30,484 bases of DNA from Oscillospiraceae bacterium UBA1230 (GTDB lineage Bacteria; Bacillota; Clostridia; Oscillospirales; Oscillospiraceae), in the NCBI GenBank assembly GCA_002309395.1, contig DBWU01000055.1, positions 210-30,693 on the forward strand, in the 5' to 3' direction. Under the pieces are notes generated by a model. It ran no database searches and was not told where the DNA came from. It saw only the letters and a program-made list of their open reading frames with translations. The number at the start of each line of letters is the position of its first letter. Position 1 is the first letter of the stretch. This document shows positions 17,298-24,869 of this stretch, piece by piece. The position numbers and the translations under genes were made by a program.

Positions 17298-17334
17298 AAA
17301 AAGTCTGCAAAGCGATCGGCTTTGCAGACTTTTT
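17298..17334. terminator. Bidirectional terminator between ftsK and ptb
   Basis: A perfect 16-base stem, AAAAAGTCTGCAAAGC-type at 17298-17313, pairs with 17319-17334 around a 5-base loop. A and T tracts at the two ends make it work in both directions for the converging ftsK (+) and ptb (-). Confidence 0.92.
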
Positions 17335-17354
17335 ATGTGACCGATAAACGGTTA

Positions 17355-18281
17355 TTATTTCTTCTTTCCGTTTTGTGCCAGGATCGCGGCAAATACCAAA
17401 GACAGATACGCCTCCTCGGCGGTGGCAAAGCGGCTGGTAAAGGCGATGGGTACCTGCGCGCCGATCACAGTGCCGCATACGGTGGAGTGTGCGTGGATCA
17501 GCCAGCTTTTGAGCAGCGTATTGGCGGTGGTCAGCTCCGGTGCGATGATGGCGTCAAAGCCGCCGCCGGTCCAGGGACATTCGTACTTCTTCTGCCGCGC
17601 GGCCTCCGGGCTGATGATAAGGTCATAAGAGATGGGACCCCACAGCGCCGCGTCCACAAAGGGCGCGCGGCTCTGCTCGTATACCAGACTCTGTGCCTCC
17701 ACCGTGTCCTGCATACGGAACGTGCCTTTTTCCACCAAACTCATCAGCGCCAGCTTCGGCGTCACGTAACCCAGGGCGCTCAACGCCTCCACGGTATTGC
17801 GGATGATGGCGCGTTTTTTGCTCAGATCGGGATGGATGATGATCGCCATATCCGCCAGCGCCAGCAGTTTGGGATATTCCGGGATGGTGGCGAGGGAGAC
17901 GTGGCTCATGGTTCTCTCGCCGTCCCGAAGTCCCGTGGCTTTATCCATGACCGGCGCCAGAAAATCGTGCCCCAGCACGTTACCGCGCATGAGGATATCG
18001 CCGTCGCCGTAGCGGATCACGTCGATGGCAGCGCCGGAAACGTTGTGCCCCGGCTCCGTTTCAATAAGGGTATAGGGCTCGTCGGAAAGCCCCAGCTCCT
18101 CCAGCAGCTCCGGGATACGGCCTTTTTTCGCCACCAGCACCGGCGAGACGATCCCCTCCCGCTGTGCACGAAACACGCCCTGCAGCATTTCGGCGCTGTC
18201 AGCGCCGGCCAGAACCACGCGGAACGGTTTTTCGGGTTTGGCGAGTAGACCGCGCATTTCTTCGAAAGATTTCAATTCCAT
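17355..18281 (-). CDS. ptb: Phosphate butyryltransferase-type phosphate acyltransferase
   Basis: The 308-residue product belongs to the phosphate acetyl/butyryltransferase family, which interconverts acyl-CoA plus phosphate with acyl phosphate plus CoA. Family features include RVVLAGADSAEMLQGVFRAQ near the N terminus, GDILMRGNV, RTMSHVSLATIPEY, DMAIIIHPDLSKKRAII and the C-terminal GTVIGAQVPIAFTSR. The length and absence of an added domain favour Ptb over the shorter form of the bifunctional MaoC fusions. Butyryl-CoA as substrate is inferred; acetyl- or branched-acyl-CoA is possible. No butyrate kinase is adjacent. The gene lies 18 bases after hppA with AAAGGAG before the ATG, so both are probably one transcript. 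Confidence 0.82.
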   Translation of the reverse strand: MELKSFEEMRGLLAKPEKPFRVVLAGADSAEMLQGVFRAQREGIVSPVLVAKKGRIPELLEELGLSDEPYTLIETEPGHNVSGAAIDVIRYGDGDILMRGNVLGHDFLAPVMDKATGLRDGERTMSHVSLATIPEYPKLLALADMAIIIHPDLSKKRAIIRNTVEALSALGYVTPKLALMSLVEKGTFRMQDTVEAQSLVYEQSRAPFVDAALWGPISYDLIISPEAARQKKYECPWTGGGFDAIIAPELTTANTLLKSWLIHAHSTVCGTVIGAQVPIAFTSRFATAEEAYLSLVFAAILAQNGKKK

Positions 18282-18299
18282 GGTACGGCTCCTTTCCCG

Positions 18300-20429
18300 T
18301 TACAGTATTTGCAGTAAATTGTAGCTGAGGATCAATCCGGAGAACACGATCGACACGGTGGAACAGAGCTTGATGAGAATATTCAGGCTGGGGCCGGAGG
18401 TATCCTTGAAGGGATCGCCTACCGTATCGCCCACCACCGCCGCCTTATGCTGGCGCGAGCCTTTGCCGCCGTGATGGCCGGACTCGATATACTTTTTGGC
18501 GTTATCCCACGCGCCGCCGGCATTAGACATGAACACCGCCATGGCAAAGCCGGTGACGGATACGCCGCCTAAAAGACCCACCACGCCGGTAGGACCCAGA
18601 ATAAGACCTGTGATCAGCGGCACCACGATCGCCAGCACCGCCGGCGCCACCATTTCCCGGAGCGCGCCCTTGGTGCAAAGGGATACGCAGGAGGCGTAAT
18701 CGGGGTCTGCGGTAAAGTCCATGATGCCCTCGATCTCCCGGAACTGCCGCCGCACCTCGATCACCACCGACTGCGCCGCTTTCTGTACGGCGCTCATGGT
18801 GAAGGCGGAGAACACGAAGGTCAGCATCGCGCCGATGAACAGGCCCACCAGCACCGTGGGACTGGTCAAGGTGAAGTTCAGCACCTCGTCGGTGCGCTCT
18901 TGCACGATATTCACGTAGGACACCAGCAGCGCCAGCGCGGTGAGGGACGCCGAGCCGATGGCAAACCCCTTGCCGGTGGCGGCGGTGGTGTTGCCCAGGG
19001 CATCCAGCGCGTCGGTGCGCCGGCGGACTTCCTCCGGCATGAGGCTCATCTCCGCGATACCGCCGGCGTTATCCGCCACCGGGCCGTACGCGTCGGTCGC
19101 CAGCGTGATGCCGAGGGTGGAGAGCATACCCACCCCGGCGATGCCGATGCCGTACAGTCCCCGGTTAAAAGACGGGGTAAAGGCGCCGGACGCGTCCACG
19201 ATCGTCACGGAGCCGCCGGCGGCAAAATAGCTCACCAGCACCGCCGCCGCCACGATCAGAATCGAGGTCAGCGTGGAACGAAGCCCCAGCGACACGCCGC
19301 CGATGATGATGGTGGCGCTGCCGGTCTCCGACGAGGCGGCCAGCTTCTGGGTGGGTTTATAGGTATCCGAGGTGTAGTATTCGGTGAAATAGCCGATGGC
19401 GCATCCGCCCAGCAAGCCGCAGGCGATGGCGATGAATACGCCCAGCCAGTCGGCGCGGTCGAGGATCAGATAGCACAGTACCGCGGCGCTCACGGCGCTC
19501 AAAGCCGCGGCGGTGTAGGTGCCGGTCCGCAAACTCCGCAGGAGCGACTCCTGAGAGGCGTTCTCTTTCGTTTTCACCAGGAACGACCCGATGATGGAAC
19601 ACACGATGCCGCATACCGCCAGCGCCATCGGCAGGAGCATACCGGCAAAGCCGTATCCTCCGGCGGCGCCCAGTGCGAAGGTGGCGAGGATAGAGCCCAC
19701 GTAGGACTCATAGAGATCGGCGCCCATACCGGCCACGTCGCCCACGTTATCGCCCACGTTATCGGCGATGGTGGCGGGGTTACGGGGATCGTCCTCCGGA
19801 ATACCGGCTTCCACCTTACCCACCAGATCGGCGCCCACGTCTGCGGCTTTCGTGTAGATACCGCCGCCGACCCGTGCAAAGAGTGCCATGAAGCTGGCGC
19901 CCATGCCGTTCATCACCATCACGTTGCCCAGCGCCTCCGGACTGTCGACGCCAAAGACGAATCGCAGCAGGAAGAACCACAGCGTAATATCCAGGATCCC
20001 CAGTCCCACCACGGTAAAGCCCATCACAGAGCCGGAGGAGAACGCCACGCGCAATCCGCGGTTGAGGCTCTCCGACGCCGCCTGCGCCGTGCGGGCGTTG
20101 GACTGGGTGGCGATCTTCATGCCGATAAAGCCTGCCAGCATCGACCAGATCCCGCCGCTGACAAAGGCAAAGGGCGTAAATTTAGAAAGCATCCGTCCGT
20201 CGGTGGCAAACGCCATGACCAGCAGTAAGACGAATACCACGGCAAATACCTTGAATACCGTGGCGTACTGCCGCCGTAAATAGGCGTTGGCGCCTTCGCG
20301 GATGGATGCGGCGATTTTACGCATGGTGTCGCTGCCCTCGGAAAAGGACATGACCTTTCTGCGCTGTACCAGTGCGAAGATCAGCGCGATCGCCGCACCG
20401 GCAAACCCGATCAAAAACAGTTTCTCCAT
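18300..20429 (-). CDS. hppA: Membrane-bound pyrophosphatase, ion-pumping, potassium-dependent, probably sodium type
   Basis: This 709-residue integral membrane protein with about 16 helices hydrolyses pyrophosphate and pumps Na+ or H+ outward. The pyrophosphate site is intact: GGGIYTKAADVGADLVGKVE, DDPRNPATIADNVGDNVGD and the C-terminal SGHHGGKGSRQHKAAVVGDTVGDPFKDT. In the ion gate, Asp238 is followed by Glu241 (DLYESYVG) with Gly at 245, the arrangement of sodium-pumping enzymes; proton-only plant types place the Glu four residues later. Ala483 and Gly486 in GNTTAATGKG mark the potassium-dependent subfamily. I chose ATG 20429, preceded by GGGAGG; a longer frame to 20579 would run through the promoter and leader. 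Confidence 0.95.
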   Translation of the reverse strand: MEKLFLIGFAGAAIALIFALVQRRKVMSFSEGSDTMRKIAASIREGANAYLRRQYATVFKVFAVVFVLLLVMAFATDGRMLSKFTPFAFVSGGIWSMLAGFIGMKIATQSNARTAQAASESLNRGLRVAFSSGSVMGFTVVGLGILDITLWFFLLRFVFGVDSPEALGNVMVMNGMGASFMALFARVGGGIYTKAADVGADLVGKVEAGIPEDDPRNPATIADNVGDNVGDVAGMGADLYESYVGSILATFALGAAGGYGFAGMLLPMALAVCGIVCSIIGSFLVKTKENASQESLLRSLRTGTYTAAALSAVSAAVLCYLILDRADWLGVFIAIACGLLGGCAIGYFTEYYTSDTYKPTQKLAASSETGSATIIIGGVSLGLRSTLTSILIVAAAVLVSYFAAGGSVTIVDASGAFTPSFNRGLYGIGIAGVGMLSTLGITLATDAYGPVADNAGGIAEMSLMPEEVRRRTDALDALGNTTAATGKGFAIGSASLTALALLVSYVNIVQERTDEVLNFTLTSPTVLVGLFIGAMLTFVFSAFTMSAVQKAAQSVVIEVRRQFREIEGIMDFTADPDYASCVSLCTKGALREMVAPAVLAIVVPLITGLILGPTGVVGLLGGVSVTGFAMAVFMSNAGGAWDNAKKYIESGHHGGKGSRQHKAAVVGDTVGDPFKDTSGPSLNILIKLCSTVSIVFSGLILSYNLLQIL

Positions 20430-20437
20430 TGTGTACC

Positions 20438-20501
20438 TCCCGAAACAAATGCGTTTTCGGGAAAACAACGATAGAGGGCACGTTTGTTCCGGAACGTGTC
20501 C
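20438..20501 (-). promoter_or_regulatory. hppA 5' leader with two hairpins, one covering the ribosome binding site
   Basis: The predicted hppA transcript has a leader of about 108 bases. TCCCGAAA (20438-20445) pairs with TTTCGGGA (20455-20462 on the + strand) over a 9-base loop and includes GGGA of the GGGAGG ribosome binding site (20436-20441). A second hairpin lies at 20476-20501, with CACGTT pairing to AACGTG. I do not recognise a known riboswitch class. Confidence 0.4.
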
Positions 20502-20525
20502 TCGCCTTGCTTCCCTTCTTTTTCC

Positions 20526-20538
20526 ACCCCAAAGGGGT
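20526..20538. promoter_or_regulatory. CsoR-like palindrome at the hppA transcription start
   Basis: ACCCC-AAA-GGGGT has the same half-sites and 3-base centre as the CsoR operator at 20687-20703 (ACCCC-GTG-GGGGT). It lies just downstream of the hppA -10 box, at the expected start of transcription. Regulation by CsoR is inference. Confidence 0.35.
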
Positions 20539-20544
20539 AACGGT

Positions 20545-20573
20545 ATTATAGCAGGAAAAAAACGGAAAAACAA
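20545..20573 (-). promoter_or_regulatory. Sigma-A promoter for hppA-ptb
   Basis: Read on the minus strand, -35 TTGTTT (20573-20568), a 17-base spacer and a perfect TATAAT (20550-20545) preceded by TGC give an extended -10 promoter. The hppA ATG is about 116 bases downstream. Confidence 0.65.
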
Positions 20574-20679
20574 TGACATATTACAAATTTTTTGCTATCA
20601 AAACTTGCGTAGCGAAAAAACGTGCCGTTGCCGGCGTTTCACCGTCATCTGTCACGGAGTGTTCGCGGCACAGGATGGC

Positions 20680-20708
20680 TTGACAAATACCCCGTGGGGG
20701 TATATAAT
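20680..20708 (+). promoter_or_regulatory. Perfect consensus sigma-A promoter for csoR-copA
   Basis: -35 TTGACA (20680-20685), exactly 17 bases, then -10 TATAAT (20703-20708). Both boxes match the consensus fully. The spacer is filled by the CsoR operator, so the promoter should be strong when derepressed and blocked when CsoR is bound. Confidence 0.88.
20687..20703. promoter_or_regulatory. CsoR operator
   Basis: ATACCCCGTGGGGGTAT is a perfect 7-3-7 inverted repeat of the GC-centred TACCCC/GGGGTA type bound by copper-sensing CsoR. It occupies the promoter spacer and touches the -10 box, 30 bases before the csoR start, so autoregulation is expected. Confidence 0.85.
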
Positions 20709-20732
20709 GAGAAAAACGAAGGGGGCGCTGTG

Positions 20733-21041
20733 ATGGAACACGAGAAAAAAGACTGTGGCTGTGAAAAGCATACCTTGCGTCCGGAACAGGAGCGGCGGGA
20801 ACTGCGTAACCGTCTCCGGCGGATCGAAGGACAGGTGCGCGGTCTGCAGCGGATGATCGAAGATGACGCGTACTGCACGGAGATCCTGACCCAGTCGGCG
20901 GCGGTCACGGCGGCTTTGAACGCGTTTAACCGTGATCTGCTGGCGCGTCATATCCGCTCCTGCGTGGTACGGGAGATCAAGGACGGGGACGAGCGCGTGG
21001 TGGACGAACTGGTCGGCGCGGTGCAAAAGCTGATGAAGTAG
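20733..21041 (+). CDS. csoR: Copper-sensing transcriptional repressor CsoR
   Basis: This 102-residue all-helical DUF156 protein represses copper efflux genes and lets go of DNA when it binds Cu(I). The family core is clear: LRNRLRRIEGQVRGLQRMIEDDAYC, with the copper-ligand triad Cys (in DAYCTEIL), His (in LARHIRSC) and the Cys four residues after it. That Cys-His-Cys pattern separates it from the nickel sensors (RcnR) and persulfide sensors (CstR). The N terminus has an additional CGCEKH motif, which could hold metal. I chose ATG 20733, after an AAGGGGG element. It lies 20 bases before copA behind a promoter containing its probable operator. Confidence 0.92.
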   Translation: MEHEKKDCGCEKHTLRPEQERRELRNRLRRIEGQVRGLQRMIEDDAYCTEILTQSAAVTAALNAFNRDLLARHIRSCVVREIKDGDERVVDELVGAVQKLMK

Positions 21042-21061
21042 GGAAGGAGCGTGGAAACGGG

Positions 21062-23536
21062 ATGACCCGATATAGCGTGACCGGCATGAGCTGTGCCGCG
21101 TGCAGTGCCAGAGTGGAAAAAACGGTGTCCGCCGTGGCAGGCGTGGAGAGCTGTGCCGTGAATCTTTTGACAGGCTCCATGTCGGTGGAGGGCGCCGCGG
21201 CGCCGGAGCAGATCATCGCCGCTGTGGAGCAGGCGGGGTACGGCGCGTCCCTATGGGGCGATCAAAAGGAAACGGCGGCGAAGAGCGAAGAGAAGAGCGA
21301 GCTGCCCGGCCTTGCGCGGCGGCTGACCTGGTCGGTGCTTCTGCTGCTGTGCCTGATGTATCTGTCCATGGGGCACGGTATGCTTCACTGGCGCGTACCG
21401 TCCCTCTTTGCCGGCAATCCGGTGGCGATCGGTCTGGCGGAGCTGCTGCTTGCCGCCGGTGTGATGGTGATCGATCAAAAGTTTTTCATCAGCGGCGGCC
21501 GCGCGTTGTGGCACCGCGCCCCCAATATGGATACGCTGGTGTCGCTGGGTGCGGCGGCGTCGTTTATCTACAGCGTTTGCCTGCTGTTTGCCATTACCGC
21601 CGCCCAGACCCGGGGCGACAGCGCCGCTGCGGCGGAGGGGATACACGGACTGTATTTTGAATCCGCCGCCATGATCCCGACGCTGATCACCGTGGGAAAG
21701 CTCCTGGAGGCGCGCTCTAAAGGCAAGACCACCGACGCGATCAAAAGCTTACTGAAGCTGGCGCCGGAAACGGCGTGCGTGGAGCGCGGCGGCGCGGAGC
21801 TTACGGTGCCGCTGTCGCAGGTGCGCCCGGGGGACGTATGCGTAGTGCGCCCCGGTGAAAATGTTCCGGTAGACGGCGTAGTCCTTTCCGGCACAAGCGC
21901 TGTCAATGAATCTGCCTTGACAGGTGAGAGCCTGCCGGCAGATAAACGGGAAGGGGACACGGTGTCTGCCGGAACCGTCAATCTCTCCGGCCTATTGCGC
22001 TGTCGCGCCGTGGGCGTGGGGGAGGATACGGCGCTGGCGCGGATCATTCGCACCGTCAGTGACGCGGCGGCGACCAAAGCGCCGGTCGCCAAGCTGGCGG
22101 ACAAGGTATCCGGCATTTTCGTGCCGGTGGTCATGGGCATTGCCGCCGCCACCACGGCGGTGTGGCTTCTTCTGGGAGCCGGGTTTGGCGCGGCGCTGGC
22201 GCGTGGGATCTCCGTGCTGGTGGTGTCCTGTCCCTGCGCGCTGGGACTTGCCACGCCGGTCGCCATCATGGTGGGCAGCGGCGTAGGCGCGCGAAACGGC
22301 ATCCTTTTCAAAACGGCGACGGCACTGGAGATTGCCGGAAGGACGGATATCGTGGTGCTGGATAAGACCGGTACCCTTACCGCCGGAGAGCCGCAGGTAA
22401 CGGATGTCATCTCGTTAATGGGTGACGAAACGGCGCTTTTAATGCTGGCGGCGTCGCTGGAGTCACCCAGCGAACATCCGGTCGCCGGCGCCGTTTGCCG
22501 CGCGGCGCGGGCGCGTGGGATCTGTCCGCAGGAGGTGACGGCGTTTGAGGCGCTTCCCGGCAGCGGTGTGACGGCGCGGCAGGGCGATGTGACGCTCCGG
22601 GGCGGCAGTCTCGCGTATATGAGTGCGCAGATCGCTGTGCCGGAAACGGTGCAGAAGGATGCGGAGGCGCTGGCACAGCAGGGGAAAACGCCGCTCCTCT
22701 TTGCCAGGGACGATTCTCTCGTCGGCCTCGTTGCCGTAGCGGATACGCTTAAAGAGGACAGCAAGCGCGCTGTTGACACGCTCAAAGCAATGGGACTCCG
22801 GGTGGTGATGCTCACCGGCGACCATGAAAAGACCGCTCGCGCCATCGCGTCCCAGGCAGGCGTGGACGAGGTGATCGCCGGCGTACTGCCGGACGGCAAG
22901 GACGAGGTGATCCGCCGTTTGCGCGAACAGGGCAAGGTGATGATGGTGGGCGACGGTATCAACGACGCGCCGGCGCTGACACGCGCCGATACGGGCGTTG
23001 CCATCGGCGCCGGGACCGATATTGCCATCGACGCGGCAAGCGTTGTGCTGATGAAAAGCCGTCTGGCGGATGTGACCGCCGCGATTTCCCTGAGCCGCGC
23101 CGTATTGCGGACGATCCGGCAGAACCTTTTTTGGGCGTTTTGCTATAACCTTGTGGGAATTCCGCTGGCGGCAGGTGTGCTTGCGCCCTTGGGGTTGACG
23201 CTGGAGCCTATGTTCAGCGCCGCCGCTATGAGCCTTTCCAGTTTTCTGGTGGTATCCAACGCACTGCGTTTGAACCTGTGCGATCTTTACGGCACCGCCA
23301 AAGATGTCGTGGCCGCGCCGCAAACGGTAAAGTTGCGGATCGAGGGCATGATGTGTCCCCACTGCGAGGCGGCGGTCACCCGTGCGCTTCTGACGGTGCC
23401 CGGCGCGGCGGAAGCCGTGGCGGATCACACCGCCGGCACGGCGACGGTGAAGCTGCGCGGCGCGGCGGATCCGCAGGCGATGATACGGGCGGTGGAAGAT
23501 GTGGGATACCGTGTCCTCTCCACAGAACCGCAATAA
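21062..23536 (+). CDS. copA: Copper-exporting P1B-type ATPase with heavy-metal domains at both ends
   Basis: CopA pumps Cu(I) out of the cell using ATP. The 824-residue protein starts with one heavy-metal-associated domain (GMSCAAC, Cys11 and Cys14). Eight membrane helices follow, with the transport motif CPC at 390-392, phosphorylation motif DKTGT at 434-438, TGES in the actuator domain, SEHPVAGAV (the HP motif) in the nucleotide domain and GDGINDAPAL in the hinge. After the last helix there is an unusual second metal-binding domain at about 756-824 with GMMCPHC (Cys765 and Cys768). No separate copZ chaperone gene is seen, so the C-terminal domain may replace it. Paired with csoR; terminated by a hairpin that begins at its stop. 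Confidence 0.95.
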   Translation: MTRYSVTGMSCAACSARVEKTVSAVAGVESCAVNLLTGSMSVEGAAAPEQIIAAVEQAGYGASLWGDQKETAAKSEEKSELPGLARRLTWSVLLLLCLMYLSMGHGMLHWRVPSLFAGNPVAIGLAELLLAAGVMVIDQKFFISGGRALWHRAPNMDTLVSLGAAASFIYSVCLLFAITAAQTRGDSAAAAEGIHGLYFESAAMIPTLITVGKLLEARSKGKTTDAIKSLLKLAPETACVERGGAELTVPLSQVRPGDVCVVRPGENVPVDGVVLSGTSAVNESALTGESLPADKREGDTVSAGTVNLSGLLRCRAVGVGEDTALARIIRTVSDAAATKAPVAKLADKVSGIFVPVVMGIAAATTAVWLLLGAGFGAALARGISVLVVSCPCALGLATPVAIMVGSGVGARNGILFKTATALEIAGRTDIVVLDKTGTLTAGEPQVTDVISLMGDETALLMLAASLESPSEHPVAGAVCRAARARGICPQEVTAFEALPGSGVTARQGDVTLRGGSLAYMSAQIAVPETVQKDAEALAQQGKTPLLFARDDSLVGLVAVADTLKEDSKRAVDTLKAMGLRVVMLTGDHEKTARAIASQAGVDEVIAGVLPDGKDEVIRRLREQGKVMMVGDGINDAPALTRADTGVAIGAGTDIAIDAASVVLMKSRLADVTAAISLSRAVLRTIRQNLFWAFCYNLVGIPLAAGVLAPLGLTLEPMFSAAAMSLSSFLVVSNALRLNLCDLYGTAKDVVAAPQTVKLRIEGMMCPHCEAAVTRALLTVPGAAEAVADHTAGTATVKLRGAADPQAMIRAVEDVGYRVLSTEPQ

Positions 23537-23567
23537 AAAGGAGCTGTCCCACGGGACAGCTCCTTTT
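23535..23567. terminator. Bidirectional terminator between copA and the Rrf2 gene
   Basis: AAAAGGAGCTGTCCC (23536-23550) is fully complementary to GGGACAGCTCCTTTT (23553-23567), with T tracts on both strands. It serves copA (+), whose stop codon it overlaps, and the converging Rrf2 gene (-). Confidence 0.9.
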
Positions 23568-23584
23568 ACATATTGAGTACCGCG

Positions 23585-24019
23585 TCAGATCACGTAATCG
23601 CCGCCGTCAAGCTGGCTGGTGCGCTCCAGCACGTCCTGCAGGGTGATGCCGTCCAGATAGGCGGAAACGGTTTGCTCCAACCCCTGCCAGATGGGGAGCG
23701 TGGCGCAGTCGAACCGCCGCGGGCAATCGTTGCCCTGCTCCAGGCACGTTACCGGCGCCAGCGACCCCTCCGTGGCGCGGAGGATCTCGCCCAGCGTATA
23801 TTGCGCCGGCGGCCGGTTGAGCCGATATCCCCCCTGATAGCCGCGCGTGGTCTGCAAAAGTCCTGCCCGATTGAGTACGGGGATGATCTGCTCAAGATAC
23901 TTTTTGGAGATCTCCTGCCGCGCGGCGATCTCTTTGAGCGACACCCAGCCGTCCGACTGGTGCTGTGCCAGATCTACCATCATGCGCAGCGCGTAGCGTC
24001 CTCTTGTGGAAACCATCAT
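23585..24019 (-). CDS. Rrf2/IscR-family transcriptional regulator
   Basis: This protein of about 144 residues has the Rrf2 winged helix: STRGRYALRMMVDLAQHQ, then VSLKEIAARQEISKKYLEQII and the wing GLLQTTRGYQGGYRLNRP. Three cysteines follow in TCLEQGNDCPRRFDC, at C-x6-C-x5-C, close to the cluster-binding spacing of IscR, so it probably senses iron-sulfur status; CymR-type members lack them. I chose ATG 24019; GGGAGG is 13 bases upstream. A GTG at 24031, overlapping the tcdA stop, would add four residues but has that GGGAGG almost touching the codon. No isc or suf genes are adjacent, so its targets are unknown. It is translated after tcdA from the same promoter. Confidence 0.88.
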   Translation of the reverse strand: MMVSTRGRYALRMMVDLAQHQSDGWVSLKEIAARQEISKKYLEQIIPVLNRAGLLQTTRGYQGGYRLNRPPAQYTLGEILRATEGSLAPVTCLEQGNDCPRRFDCATLPIWQGLEQTVSAYLDGITLQDVLERTSQLDGGDYVI

Positions 24020-24027
24020 GTGCCGGT

Positions 24028-24777
24028 TCACCCCTCCCGTGCGCCGCCGGCGCGGATACCGGTCAGCTCCTGAATAATATGTGAGGCGATCAGCAAGCCT
24101 GCCGCCGCCGGAACGAACGCGGTAGAACCGGGGATACTGCGCCGGGTGGCGTCGTGTGCGCCGGCGTCCGCCACGGCTTCCATGCGGTGCGGCAAAGGCG
24201 GTTCCGTGGAATAGACCACCGTCAGCTCCTTCACGCCGCGCCGCCGCAGTTCTTTTCGCATGATCCGCGCCAGCGGACAGACCGACGTTTCGTAGAGATC
24301 CGCCACGCGCAGTGCGGACGGATCCAGCTTATTGCCGGTCCCCATGGCGCTGATGATCGGCGTACCTGCCGCCCGGGATCGAAGCACCAGCTCGATCTTG
24401 CCGGTAACGGTGTCGATCGCGTCTACCACGTAGTCGTAGGCGGAAAAATCAAACTGCGACGCGGTAGACGGCAGGAAAAACGTGTCGTACGCGCGGAGCG
24501 TACAATCGGGTGCGATGTCATGCAGCCGTGCCGTTGCCGCGTCGGTTTTCCGCATCCCCACGGTAGAGTGGAGCGCCAGCACCTGACGGTTGATATTGCC
24601 GGGCGACACGCAGTCGTCGTCAATAAGATCCAGCGCGCCGATCCCGCTACGGCACAAGGCTTCCGCCGCCCAACCGCCGACGCCGCCCAACCCGAATACC
24701 GCCACGCGGCATCGGTGCAGCCGCTCCATGGCATCCTGCCCCAACAGCAGCGCCGTTCTGGAAAACTGCGGCTCCAC
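24028..24777 (-). CDS. tcdA: tRNA threonylcarbamoyladenosine dehydratase (TcdA/CsdL-like E1 enzyme)
   Basis: This 249-residue ThiF/MoeB-fold protein activates a carboxylate with ATP. It is most like TcdA, which cyclises the t6A37 modification of tRNA to ct6A. The sequence shows FSRTALLLGQDAMERL at the N terminus, the nucleotide loop VFGLGGVGGWAAEALCRSGIG, DDDCVSPGNINRQVLAL and DAIDTVTGKIELV. MGTGNKLDPSALRVADLYETSVCPLAR is a strong TcdA signature. The start is GTG 24777, preceded by GGGGGG at 7 bases; a nearby ATG is out of frame. The protein is peripheral or soluble; a hydrophobic C-terminal stretch (AFVPAAAGLLIASHII) is usual for the family. It is the first gene of a two-gene transcript with the Rrf2 regulator. 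Confidence 0.92.
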   Translation of the reverse strand: MEPQFSRTALLLGQDAMERLHRCRVAVFGLGGVGGWAAEALCRSGIGALDLIDDDCVSPGNINRQVLALHSTVGMRKTDAATARLHDIAPDCTLRAYDTFFLPSTASQFDFSAYDYVVDAIDTVTGKIELVLRSRAAGTPIISAMGTGNKLDPSALRVADLYETSVCPLARIMRKELRRRGVKELTVVYSTEPPLPHRMEAVADAGAHDATRRSIPGSTAFVPAAAGLLIASHIIQELTGIRAGGAREG

Positions 24778-24829
24778 GGCATCGCCCCCCTTCGTTAAAG
24801 ACTACAAAAACGGTATGTTTTACGGCGTT

Positions 24830-24858
24830 ATTATACCGCGATTTGCCGCATCTGGCAA
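24830..24858 (-). promoter_or_regulatory. Sigma-A promoter for tcdA and the Rrf2 gene
   Basis: On the minus strand, -35 TTGCCA (24858-24853), a 17-base spacer and perfect TATAAT (24835-24830) lie about 50 bases before the tcdA start. Confidence 0.75.
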
Positions 24859-24869
24859 GAGAAAGAGCG

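Noticed and set aside
18900..20228. Long + strand open frame opposite hppA
   Set aside because: Same antisense effect; the composition is rich in His, Gly and Arg and the opposite strand encodes a complete pyrophosphatase.
20430..20540. hppA leader as a fluoride or sodium riboswitch
   Set aside because: The hairpins do not show the conserved blocks I know for those classes, so only generic structure is reported.
20430..20579. N-terminal extension of the pyrophosphatase
   Set aside because: It would cover the -10 and -35 boxes and the leader; the ATG at 20429 has GGGAGG and gives the usual N terminus.
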